Source of the DNA: Bryobacteraceae bacterium
GTDB lineage: Bacteria; Acidobacteriota; Terriglobia; Bryobacterales; Bryobacteraceae
Length of the DNA: 55,026 nt
Direction of reading: 5' to 3'
Assembly: GCA_030041985.1 (NCBI GenBank)
Contig: JASIAM010000108.1
Coordinates: 1 to 55,026 of the forward strand
This document shows positions 43,169-51,280 of the stretch, one piece after another. The stretch's first letter is position 1; each line of letters opens with the position of its first letter. Made by a program: the position numbers and the translations under genes. Below the pieces are notes generated by a model. The model was not told where the DNA came from. It saw only the letters and a list, made by a program, of their open reading frames with translations, and ran no database searches.

Positions 43169-46100
43169 CTATGAAGAAACCTCCCTGAGCAGGTAGAACA
43201 GGACGGGCGTTATTAGCAATGACAGGAACATCGAGATAGCGACTCCGCCAATCACTGCAATCGCGAGGGGTTGGAGGAGTTGCGCCCCAGAACCAACCGC
43301 CACGGCCAGCGGGAGCATCCCGAATATCGTCGCCATCGCCGTCATCACGATGGGACGTAGGCGCCGCCGTCCGGCCTCGAAAATCGCATCACGAAGGGAT
43401 AGGCCCTGCGCACTGAAGTGTTGTTCGGAGTCGAGCATCAGAATGCCGTTCTTATGTACGATGCCGACCACCATAATTGCGCCCATAAAGGAGCTGATGT
43501 TTAGTGTGGTGCCAGTAATCCAAAGTGCGAGCATTGCGCCGAACGTACAGAGAACAGTAGCGACGACGATCGCTGTGGGGTGAGAGAACGACCGGAACTC
43601 AAAAACCATAACAATGAAAATCAGCAGGATCGAACCCAGTAGCACTTGTGTGAGTCCCAGGAAGCTCTCTCGCTGGATCTGATACAGGCCTCCAAATTCG
43701 ATGTCCGTCCCCTCGGGAATTCGCACTTCTTTAAAGAGTCGCTGCTGGATTTCTTTCATCGCCGAACCCAAGTCGCGTTGTTCCAGCCGCGCTGTAACAG
43801 CCGATAGATTCCGCAGATTCTCGCGCCGGATCTCAGTTTGGCCCTCTTGAATTTCGACGTGTGCAACACTGGACAGCGGGACGGTGGCGCCCGTGGGTGA
43901 CGTGATCAGCAAATTTTCGATGTTTTCGATATTCGAACGGTACGCTGCTGGATATCTCACGCGGATCCCGATTTGCCGATCGCCGCGGATCATATTGGAG
44001 GCCAGTTCGCCGTCGAGGATGGCGGTTTCCAGGTTCGCCACGTCATTTACACCGAAACCGGCGCGCTGAGCCTTTTCGGGGTCCACGCGGAAGTTTATCG
44101 AGGGACCAATGACAATCGTTTGGTTGACGACGTCGACGACACCCCTGACGTTGGGGAGCCACTTTTCGATCGCGCGGGCGACTTCTTTGTAGACGTGCTC
44201 GTCATTGTGAGCGACCTTGATCTCGATAGGCTCTGGCGACCACGCAAGATCTCCGACAAGGTCTTCAAGGATGTGCGGAAACTCAACCACGATGCCCGGT
44301 TCCGATCGCGTGATTTTCCTCCGCAAAGCGCTCGTTACATCCTCGAGCGAGCGGGTGCGCTTGTTCTTCAATTTGACCAGGAAGTCGCCCGTATTGGGCT
44401 CTGCGATGGCGAGAGCCAGACGCGCCCCCGTTCGTCGAGAATAGCTTTCAATTTCCGGTGTCTCATGCAAGAACTGCTCGATGTGGCGCAGAATGCGATC
44501 AGTCTCTTGGAGGGACGTCCCCGAAGGGGTGCGGTAATCAATTACGAATGCTCCCTCATCCATGTCGGGCAGGAAGCCGGTGCCCAACTGGAAATAAACC
44601 AATACGGTGAGAGCCAAAACGATCGTCGCGCCAGCGAGCACAATATTTCTGTGGTCGAGCGACCATGCAAGAGCCGCCTCATAGCGCTTGGCCGCTGCCC
44701 GCAGGAAACGGCCTTCGCCGGCTTGTTCAGCCTTTTCTAATCTGGTCTCAACCGGCCCGAGGGGCTTCCGAAGCAGTAACCGGGCCAACACTGGAGTGAA
44801 CACAATGGCAAGTATCAACGACGCCAGCAACGCTGTCACAAGCGTGAGAGCGAGGGCTCGAAAGAACACGGCCGTGATTCCCCCAAGAAACACCAACGGC
44901 ACGAAAACCATGATGGGAGTCAATGTGGAACCGATCAGGGCCGGCGTGAGCTCCGTAATAGCGCTGTGCGATGCTTCCGCCGGAGACTGCCCCATGGACA
45001 TGTGAACAGAGATGTTCTCGACCATCACGATGGCATCATCGATCACCACTCCGATACACGCCGCGATTCCACCAAGCGTCATCAGGTTAAAGCTCATGTT
45101 GAAGAGCCGCATGAAGACGATTGCGATCAGAGCTGCGACCGGAATCACCACGGCCGCAACCAGCGTACTCCGCCAGTTCTTGAGAAATCCCATCAGAACG
45201 ATGACTGAAAGCGCCAGACCGATCAAGATGCTTTCCGTTACACCTGCAATCGATTCGCGAACCAAAATCGATTGATCGTAGTAGGTTGATAACTGGATAT
45301 CCGTGGGTAGTGTCTTGCGGATCGCCGCGAGTTCCTGATTGACAGCGTTGGCCACCTGTACGGCGTTGCCATCCGGCTGCTGCAACACATTCACAAGAAC
45401 GGCTGGACGGCCGTTTGCCGTGACTATGTTGTAGATAGGCCGCTCGCCTGGGACGACCGAAGCGACGTCCTTGATCAAGATTGGTGTCCCTTTGATAACG
45501 TCGATTACCGTGTTCTCTATCTGATCGCTGCTTTCCAGGAGACCGGTCACGGTTGTCAGGTACAAATGATAGTTCTCCTGCACCATGCCCGCAGGCGCGA
45601 TCATATTGCTGTTTCGGATCGAGTCCACGACCTTCGTGAGGGGCAGGTTATACCCGTTTAACTTCTTTGGATCGACAAGGACGTGATACTCCGGCGGCCG
45701 GCCGCCAACAATCCGGGCTTCCGCAACTCCGGGTAGACGGTATAAGCGTGGAGCAAGGTTGTAATAAGCGAGATCCCATAGCTCGGTCAAGGGGCGATCC
45801 GGCGAAGTCACGCTGAAGCCAATCATCGGGAAAACAGAAAAGGTCAGCCGGTTGATATAAAACCTCGTGTTCGACGGCAGGGTGGGCGTGATTTGCGCGA
45901 TTCGCCCCTGCACGAGATGAAGAGCATTCAGTATGTCGATGTCCCAGCGGAAGAACACGTTGATTTCCGTCGATCCTCGTCCGGTCACGGAGCGAACGGT
46001 GGTAATCCCCGGCACCAAGCGAATCGCCTCTTCAATGGGCCGGGTGACAGTCAGCATCTGAACGTTGACTGGCGCGATCCCGTTGTCTGCTAGGATGACA

Positions 46101-46240
46101 ATTCGCGGAAAATCAGTTTGCGGGAATATCGAGATTGGGATCTGGGGGATGAGAACCGCTCCGGCCAGTGCGACACTCAGGATCACAAGAACGAGGGCAC
46201 GGCCGTGCCTTTCGACGAAGTGCGAAATTCGGGTGCTCAC
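43169..46240 (-). CDS. RND efflux transporter, inner-membrane pump (HAE-1-like)
   Basis: 1023 aa proton-driven pump with the duplicated 6-helix plan: first helix VLVILSVALAGAVLIPQI, two periplasmic loops of about 300 residues, and core helices 2-6 and 8-12. The proton-relay pair Asp-Asp is in IGVVIDDAIVMVEN at about 398-399, as in AcrB-type pumps; the metal-pump (CzcA/CusA) pattern is not seen. FPQTDFPRI and GYNLPLTKVVDSI are also typical. It is the last gene of a tolC-adaptor-pump operon (ATGA overlap with the adaptor) that starts with a fluoride aptamer. The natural substrate is unknown. Confidence 0.93.
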   Translation of the reverse strand: MSTRISHFVERHGRALVLVILSVALAGAVLIPQIPISIFPQTDFPRIVILADNGIAPVNVQMLTVTRPIEEAIRLVPGITTVRSVTGRGSTEINVFFRWDIDILNALHLVQGRIAQITPTLPSNTRFYINRLTFSVFPMIGFSVTSPDRPLTELWDLAYYNLAPRLYRLPGVAEARIVGGRPPEYHVLVDPKKLNGYNLPLTKVVDSIRNSNMIAPAGMVQENYHLYLTTVTGLLESSDQIENTVIDVIKGTPILIKDVASVVPGERPIYNIVTANGRPAVLVNVLQQPDGNAVQVANAVNQELAAIRKTLPTDIQLSTYYDQSILVRESIAGVTESILIGLALSVIVLMGFLKNWRSTLVAAVVIPVAALIAIVFMRLFNMSFNLMTLGGIAACIGVVIDDAIVMVENISVHMSMGQSPAEASHSAITELTPALIGSTLTPIMVFVPLVFLGGITAVFFRALALTLVTALLASLILAIVFTPVLARLLLRKPLGPVETRLEKAEQAGEGRFLRAAAKRYEAALAWSLDHRNIVLAGATIVLALTVLVYFQLGTGFLPDMDEGAFVIDYRTPSGTSLQETDRILRHIEQFLHETPEIESYSRRTGARLALAIAEPNTGDFLVKLKNKRTRSLEDVTSALRRKITRSEPGIVVEFPHILEDLVGDLAWSPEPIEIKVAHNDEHVYKEVARAIEKWLPNVRGVVDVVNQTIVIGPSINFRVDPEKAQRAGFGVNDVANLETAILDGELASNMIRGDRQIGIRVRYPAAYRSNIENIENLLITSPTGATVPLSSVAHVEIQEGQTEIRRENLRNLSAVTARLEQRDLGSAMKEIQQRLFKEVRIPEGTDIEFGGLYQIQRESFLGLTQVLLGSILLIFIVMVFEFRSFSHPTAIVVATVLCTFGAMLALWITGTTLNISSFMGAIMVVGIVHKNGILMLDSEQHFSAQGLSLRDAIFEAGRRRLRPIVMTAMATIFGMLPLAVAVGSGAQLLQPLAIAVIGGVAISMFLSLLITPVLFYLLREVSS

Positions 46241-47478
46241 TGCTTCGCTCCGGCGTTAGAATCCGTGGTGACCTCAACGCCATCTGGCATGGCATAGGCG
46301 CCTTCCGTGACGACGAACTCGCCCGGATGCAGTCCGGACCGAACTTGAACGCGATCCTGTTGCCTAATGCCGATTTGCACATCTCGCTTGTGTGCCATGT
46401 GTTTGGCGTCGACCACAAATGCGAAGCCTGTGTCAGTGCCCTCATTCACCTGGATCGCTGCGATAGGCACAACAACAGCCGCTTTGATGATAGAGAGCTG
46501 GATCGAAACGGTTCCAAATGCCCCTGCGCGAAGCGAGGCTGATGGATTTGCAATCTCGCACCACACTTCGACGGTGCGGCGGGCGGCGTCGATGGCGCGA
46601 TTGACGACCATGACGCGACCATTCGCATCCGGACCGCCGAGATCAGAGCCAGCGAACTCGCATGCCTGGCCTCGTTGAACTAAAGCCGCACGACTTTCGG
46701 AGATTTGCGCACGCGCCGTCATGCTCGACAAATCCATAATTGTGTAGGTTGGTGTGGCCGGGCCCGCCATATCGCCGGGGTACTGGAATTGCTCTGTTAC
46801 AGTTCCCTGAAACGGACTAATAAGTTCGGAATATTGAAGATTAGCCGACGCCGCGGCAAGACGCGCCCGAGCCTGCTCAACACGGGCTTTCGCAATGGCG
46901 ATGTCCGCGGTTCCGGACTGCCTCTGAAGGAGTTCGAGGGATGTTTCCGCTACATCACGATTCGCTTTGGCGGTAGCCAGTTCCGTTTCCGTTTGGAGGA
47001 GATCCTTCTGCGGGATTGCGCCTTCTTCGAATAACCGCTTCCGGCGATCATAATTCTTCTGAGCCTGCTCGAACGCCGCACGAGATGTTTCAACCTGGCC
47101 TCGCGCCCGCTCAATGTCTGCGGGCACGGTTCCAGCGGCTGTCCGTTCCAAGGTGGCTTCCGCATCGGATAGGGCGCTTTGCGCTTCCTGTTGTTGCGCA
47201 GCAAGGTCTCTATTCTCCAGCACGGCAAGTATTTGCCCAGAGTGGACTTCATCGCCCTTTCGCGCTCGCAGCTCGCGAATCTGGGCGGTAATTTTCGCCG
47301 ATACGTTCGCTTGTTCCTGAGGAAACAGAGTGGCAGGACCGGTTACGAGTTGAGGAATGTCTTGGATACCTACCGGCGCAATCTTTACCACCACCACCGC
47401 TTTTTCTGGAGGATCTTCCCGTCGCCCGCCGCAGCCACACATCAGGAGGAGAGACACGGACGCCAGACTAGCTTTCAT
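46237..47478 (-). CDS. RND efflux periplasmic adaptor (membrane fusion) lipoprotein
   Basis: 413 aa. A lipoprotein-type signal ends in LLLMCGCGG (acyl Cys near 16-18). The barrel-sandwich half KITAQIRELRARKGDEVHSG is followed by a long alpha-helical hairpin (about 95-200), then the second lipoyl half LQYSELISPFQGTVTEQFQY and beta-barrel/membrane-proximal domains. It links the pump to the TolC-like channel. It overlaps both neighbours by ATGA, so the three proteins are made in fixed ratio. Confidence 0.93.
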   Translation of the reverse strand: MKASLASVSLLLMCGCGGRREDPPEKAVVVVKIAPVGIQDIPQLVTGPATLFPQEQANVSAKITAQIRELRARKGDEVHSGQILAVLENRDLAAQQQEAQSALSDAEATLERTAAGTVPADIERARGQVETSRAAFEQAQKNYDRRKRLFEEGAIPQKDLLQTETELATAKANRDVAETSLELLQRQSGTADIAIAKARVEQARARLAAASANLQYSELISPFQGTVTEQFQYPGDMAGPATPTYTIMDLSSMTARAQISESRAALVQRGQACEFAGSDLGGPDANGRVMVVNRAIDAARRTVEVWCEIANPSASLRAGAFGTVSIQLSIIKAAVVVPIAAIQVNEGTDTGFAFVVDAKHMAHKRDVQIGIRQQDRVQVRSGLHPGEFVVTEGAYAMPDGVEVTTDSNAGAKQ

Positions 47479-48770
47479 TTTCCGGAAGCGACCTCCAGTT
47501 CGACCCGCGCGGCCGCATAGTTAGCGAGAGTCGTGTAGTAGTTGGTGCGGGCCTGTGCGAGCTGAGTCTGAGCCGCGACCACGTCCAACGCAGGCCCTTC
47601 ACCGCCTTCGTACCTGATCCGTGAGAGTTTGAGATTCTCCTCGGAAGAGCGGACCTGGGCTTGGGTAAGCTCGATTTGTTCGAAGATCATGCGAACCCGT
47701 GCCAGCGCGGTTTGGTACTCGCGCGAAAACTCTCTTGTCGATACCTCCTTCTTTGTGGCGACTGCTTGCGCCTGAAGCTTGAATTCCTGTGCGAGGTCGC
47801 GGTTCCGGAACCAGTCGAAGACTGGAACGTTGAAGTTGAAGAATGCGGCTTGGCCCCGGTCGCGCAAGCTGAATCGATTCGAATCAAGGCCGTATTCGAA
47901 GTTGAATGTCAGTTGCGGATATAAAAACGATCTCTGATGGCGGTAATCAGCTTCGAAGCCTTTGCGCTCAGCGTCAAATAGCCGGAACTCGGGCCGTGCA
48001 AAGAACGGACTCGATTGTTGCTGCACTGCTTCGGGCGGTATCGGGGATTCCAAAGTGTCAGTTAATTGAAGCTCCGTCGATACATCCACGGTCCAAAACG
48101 ACGCAAGATCTGCATTGGCAACCTGAGCGTCCAGTTCGGCGGAGCGGAGATTTTGCGCGAGGAAGGCAACTTGGGCTTCGGCCTTTACTACGTCCGCTTG
48201 GGCGACCTCCCCGGCACGGAACATTGCGCGGACCCGGTCCGCGAAGGACTCAGCCTCCTCGAGAACATCGCGATTTGCACCTACCAAGCGCCGTGCGAGG
48301 AGGACATGGAAGAATGCTTCCGATACAGCTCGCTTCAGGTCTTGCTGGATGATTAGAAGATTGGCTGTGCTTATTTCCTGGTCGGCGCGGCTGCGTTCTA
48401 GGGCCGAACGCAAACGGCCCGAAGTATCAATCTCCCATGCCGTTCCGGCAAGGGACTGGTATTCGTGAACGCCATTCAACGCCGCGAAGCTTCCGGCTCC
48501 GCCGCCCGCGGTATTGAACGAAGTGGCTGAAGGCGCTCGCGAAGGGCTGTTATAGGTGAACCCGTTGTTGACCTGAAGCTGAGGCAGGAATGAGGCGCGG
48601 GCTGCGGTTGCTCCCACATCGGCAATACGCCTTTCTTGTTGGGATATTGTAACCGCCGAGGGTGCTTCGAGTGCTCGCCGCATGCACTCTTCGAGTGTCA
48701 GGCTGCCGGTCTGGGCGACTGCGTGGGCAGTAGCAAGAACTATGACAGTTACGTAAAGTTGAATTTTCAA
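47475..48770 (-). CDS. TolC-family outer-membrane efflux protein
   Basis: 431 aa with a signal peptide (about 1-19, VTVIVLATAHAVAQ). Two repeated outer-membrane-efflux domains: LTLEECMRRALEAPSAVTIS and later SPFFARPEFRLFDAERKGFE each start a long alpha-helical barrel half, and the end YYTTLANYAAARVELEVASG is typical. It starts at TTG 48770 without a strong ribosome site. It is the first gene of the tolC-adaptor-pump operon, 42 nt after the riboswitch terminator. Confidence 0.92.
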   Translation of the reverse strand: MKIQLYVTVIVLATAHAVAQTGSLTLEECMRRALEAPSAVTISQQERRIADVGATAARASFLPQLQVNNGFTYNSPSRAPSATSFNTAGGGAGSFAALNGVHEYQSLAGTAWEIDTSGRLRSALERSRADQEISTANLLIIQQDLKRAVSEAFFHVLLARRLVGANRDVLEEAESFADRVRAMFRAGEVAQADVVKAEAQVAFLAQNLRSAELDAQVANADLASFWTVDVSTELQLTDTLESPIPPEAVQQQSSPFFARPEFRLFDAERKGFEADYRHQRSFLYPQLTFNFEYGLDSNRFSLRDRGQAAFFNFNVPVFDWFRNRDLAQEFKLQAQAVATKKEVSTREFSREYQTALARVRMIFEQIELTQAQVRSSEENLKLSRIRYEGGEGPALDVVAAQTQLAQARTNYYTTLANYAAARVELEVASGK

Positions 48771-48811
48771 TTGATGACACCAAACTAAGCTGATCCGCCT
48801 ATAGAGCCAAC

Positions 48812-48842
48812 AAAAAAGCCCCTACCCACTTAAAGTAGAAGC
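48812..48842 (-). terminator. Riboswitch-controlled intrinsic terminator before the RND operon
   Basis: Minus strand: GCTTCTAC pairs over eight bases (three of them G-U) with GTAGGGGC across a 15-nt loop, followed by six T. Its 5' arm is the 3' strand of the fluoride aptamer (CTTC), so aptamer and terminator exclude each other. Confidence 0.8.
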
Positions 48843-48887
48843 TATTATTCTCCACAAAGAGACGGTGAAAGGTGAACTCCATCACCC
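48835..48887 (-). promoter_or_regulatory. Fluoride riboswitch (crcB motif) 3
   Basis: Minus strand GGGTGATGGAGTTCACCT forms a five-pair P1 (one G-U). P3 is TCTC-TTTGTG-GAGA, and TAATAGCTTCTAC completes the core. The A6-U38, A40-U48 and G8-C47 pairs of the reference aptamer are kept. Compared with the consensus GATGACTCC, position 42 is A instead of G and one C is U, the latter absorbed as wobble pairing with GGAG. The overlap with the terminator arm supports a real switch. No convincing promoter boxes were found just upstream; a TACAAT lies 40 nt earlier (48932-48927). Confidence 0.78.
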
Positions 48888-48899
48888 CAAGCTGCGACA

Positions 48900-49118
48900 T
48901 GCACAGCCCGAAATGTTCGACCTCTCATTGTAGTTGGTCGATGCCACCCGTTGCATCGGCGAAGTCCGGCAGAAGAGATTCCTCGCATGCCTCTTCCGGA
49001 AGGTTTTGATCTCGCAGATTAGGGGCGTTTCGAGAGATGAAGCCCTTTCGGGAGATTCACCAATGTACCGGCTCCAGGGAAGCGTGTCTCCAGTGGAGTT
49101 TGCCAGGATGAAACACCG
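48900..49118. other. Leader/relic region left of the integrase fragment
   Basis: No gene recognised. It probably holds the upstream part of the RND promoter and degraded integrase sequence. Confidence 0.4.
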
Positions 49119-49292
49119 GGACGGGAACGTGCCGGTATTCCGCGGAATGTGGCAGAAGCAATTTCTGGGCATAATATGGATTCGGTTTATCAGCGGTATG
49201 ACATCGTGGTTGATGCAGATTTGCGCGCCGCCGGCGCGAAGTTGGAGCAGTATCAACGGGAGCAAGAACCGAAACTAAAGCGGGTCAAATAA
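49119..49292 (+). pseudogene. C-terminal relic of a tyrosine-type integrase
   Basis: The frame ERAGIPRNVAEAISGHNMD, then SVYQRYDIVVDADLRAAGAK, ending in a TAA at 49290, is the C-terminal end of a phage/island integrase: SGH carries the conserved catalytic His (49170-49172) and the Tyr of QRYDIV (49197-49199) is the nucleophile. The rest of the protein, including both catalytic Arg, is lost or out of frame. It lies 45 bp from the 3' end of tRNA-His, a standard place for an island integrase. Confidence 0.7.
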
Positions 49293-49337
49293 GCGACAGT
49301 GTCCGGCTTTTCAAAACTTATAAGGGATTATTTTCAT

Positions 49338-49415
49338 TGGGGTGGGTGGAGGGATTCGAACCCTCGGCCACTGGAACCACAATCCAGCGCTCTACCAAGC
49401 TGAGCTACACCCACC
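49338..49415 (-). tRNA. tRNA-His(GTG)
   Basis: 78 nt with encoded CCA and the extra 5' G (G-1 opposite C73) typical of tRNA-His. The acceptor starts GGTGGGTG and pairs with CACCCACC. The anticodon loop TTGTGGT gives GTG for histidine. The T arm has GGGTTCGAATCCC. Its 3' end points to the integrase relic, the orientation expected for an integration site. Confidence 0.97.
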
Positions 49416-49503
49416 GTGCAGGACTCTTTTATCCTAGCAAGGCCTCTATCAAGCGGCAAACTCGCGGCCGCTTCACGCCGCTTTACGAGCCGGCTGTTGG
49501 CCG

Positions 49504-50637
49504 TTACACGAGCCGCAAGTCCTTGCTGGTTGGCGTGAGAATCTCGCAGCCATTGGCGGTCACGACGACGGTGTCTTCGATGCGAATGCCGCCGAAGCCT
49601 TCGAGGTACACGCCCGGTTCAATGGTAATGGCCATCCCGGTTTCCAGGCGCCCTTTATCTTTTTTACCGATCCGCGGGGGCTCGTGAATTTCCAAACCCA
49701 AACCGTGGCCGGTAGAATGCACAAACGCTTTTTCCAACCCAAAAGAATCGAGAACCTTGCGAGCCTGCCGGTCGACATGGGCGGTCGATACGCCGGGGCG
49801 AACCGCCTGAATCGCGGCGGCCTGAGCTTCGAGGACGGCGCGGTAGGTGCGCCGGACCTTGGGGCCAGGAGAGCCAAGAAAGAGCATGCGGGTCATATCG
49901 CTGGCATAGCCATCCTGGAAGGCGCCCATATCCACAACCACCAGGCCGCCAGGCTTGAGCGAAGCCACGGTTGGTTGGGCGTGTGGCAACGCGCTGCGCT
50001 CGCCCGAAGCCACGATGGTTTCGAAGGCGGGCTTCTCCGCTCCCAGCCGGCGCATGCGGTATTCGAGTTCCGCGGCCAGATCCTTTTCCGTGGCGCCGGC
50101 GCGCATGCGCTTCACTGCTTGCTCGAACGCGCGGGAATTGGTTTCCACCGATCTGCGGATGCGCTCGAGTTCTTGCGGGGATTTGATCATGCGCAACTGT
50201 TCGATCCATCCGTTGACCGGCTCGAGGGAAGCCCGGGCGGGGATCTTGGAACGAAGCGAATCCAACCAGTCGCAGGTCATGCGCGCCGGCTCGTAACCGA
50301 TGCGCCGCAGACGGAGCCGCGCAATGGCAGCCGCGATATCCTCTACCAACGGGCCTTTGGCGATCTTCACCTGGCAACTGACTTCCTGGCCTGCCTGGAT
50401 CTGATAGCGAGGGTCCGTGAAAAAGATGGCGCGGCCGGGGAGGACGAGGAGGCTTCCGTTGCTGCCGGTGAAACCGGAGAGGTAGCGCAGATTAGCCGAA
50501 AATGATACCAGAAAGGCGTCCAGCTTGCGGTTGGCGAGATCGGCGGCGACGATTTGGCGGCGCTCCCAGAACTCGTCATGATTCAAGCCGCCTCTGGCAG
50601 CCTCGCGTTGGGGCGCCTTGTGGCTATTGATTGCCAC
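49504..50637 (-). CDS. Xaa-Pro aminopeptidase-type M24 peptidase
   Basis: 377 aa from a GTG at 50637 with AAGGAG 7 nt upstream; the start lies 14 bases inside the lipoprotein gene. Two-metal site: DMGAFQDGYASDMTR (two Asp), the His in HSTGHGLGLEIHE, and Glu in TIEPGVY and RIEDTV. The N-terminal creatinase-like domain covers about 15-135. It removes N-terminal residues next to proline, in the cytoplasm (no signal seen). It is last in the minus-strand set 54696-49504. Confidence 0.92.
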   Translation of the reverse strand: MAINSHKAPQREAARGGLNHDEFWERRQIVAADLANRKLDAFLVSFSANLRYLSGFTGSNGSLLVLPGRAIFFTDPRYQIQAGQEVSCQVKIAKGPLVEDIAAAIARLRLRRIGYEPARMTCDWLDSLRSKIPARASLEPVNGWIEQLRMIKSPQELERIRRSVETNSRAFEQAVKRMRAGATEKDLAAELEYRMRRLGAEKPAFETIVASGERSALPHAQPTVASLKPGGLVVVDMGAFQDGYASDMTRMLFLGSPGPKVRRTYRAVLEAQAAAIQAVRPGVSTAHVDRQARKVLDSFGLEKAFVHSTGHGLGLEIHEPPRIGKKDKGRLETGMAITIEPGVYLEGFGGIRIEDTVVVTANGCEILTPTSKDLRLV

Positions 50638-51280
50638 CCGGAAGCTCCTTTGCCAGAACCTGGGCGCGGTCTGCCAGGGCGTCGGCCTGGCGCCAATCGC
50701 CGCGTTTTTCGGCATCGTCGGACTGTTGCAGGAAAGACTTGATGCGGGCCACGGCGCTCGCTTCCTCGCGGGTCAGCCGGCGTTTCTCGGTAAGCTCCAG
50801 CACTTTGTGAATCTCCGATTTGCGCGCTGCCACGGAATCCTGAAGCTGCTTCAATTCAGTGGCAGAGACAATCTCCTGTACCTCGCCGCGGGTTTCCGTT
50901 TCCGCAGGATTCGGCTGTGGTGCTGCGGCGGTGGGCTGGGGGGCCGCGGGTGGGGCGGCCGGTTCACTCTTTCGTCCGACTACTGGCCCGGTGGGGCGAG
51001 GCGCGCGAGGGGTGGTTTCCGAACTCGGTTGTGTTTCGGTTGTCCCGGCCCCGGATTGGATGGTGGCCAACGCCTCCGGACTAATCGACTGCGGCGGCGG
51101 CAAATAGGTTTGCGTTTGGGGAATCGAAAGAGGCTGTGGCGGCGGCGCCGGCGGCGGAGTCGCCGCGGGAACGGGCGGTGGAGTGGTCACTTTGGCCTGC
51201 TGTTTGCCCCGGATGACGCACCCGGAGAGGCACAGCGCCACGACAATCGAAAGGGCCTGAAAGCGTCTCATCACGTTCAC
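50624..51280 (-). CDS. Proline-rich lipoprotein
   Basis: 218 aa. Lipobox LSGC (Cys21) after a hydrophobic stretch. Residues 30-130 are Pro/Ala/Thr-rich with no fold to see, a likely spacer across the periplasm. Residues 135-218 are two or three helices (VSATELKQLQDSVAARKSEI, ASAVARIKSFLQQSDDAEKR) resembling a short TPR-like/coiled hairpin. It overlaps the kinase stop by ATGA. Its function is unknown. Confidence 0.8.
   Translation of the reverse strand: MNVMRRFQALSIVVALCLSGCVIRGKQQAKVTTPPPVPAATPPPAPPPQPLSIPQTQTYLPPPQSISPEALATIQSGAGTTETQPSSETTPRAPRPTGPVVGRKSEPAAPPAAPQPTAAAPQPNPAETETRGEVQEIVSATELKQLQDSVAARKSEIHKVLELTEKRRLTREEASAVARIKSFLQQSDDAEKRGDWRQADALADRAQVLAKELPGGNQ

Noticed and set aside
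48934-49278. Plus-strand frame of 114 codons next to tRNA-His
   Set aside because: It is in a different frame from the integrase match (49119-49292) over the same bases; the integrase reading has recognisable catalytic residues, this one has none.
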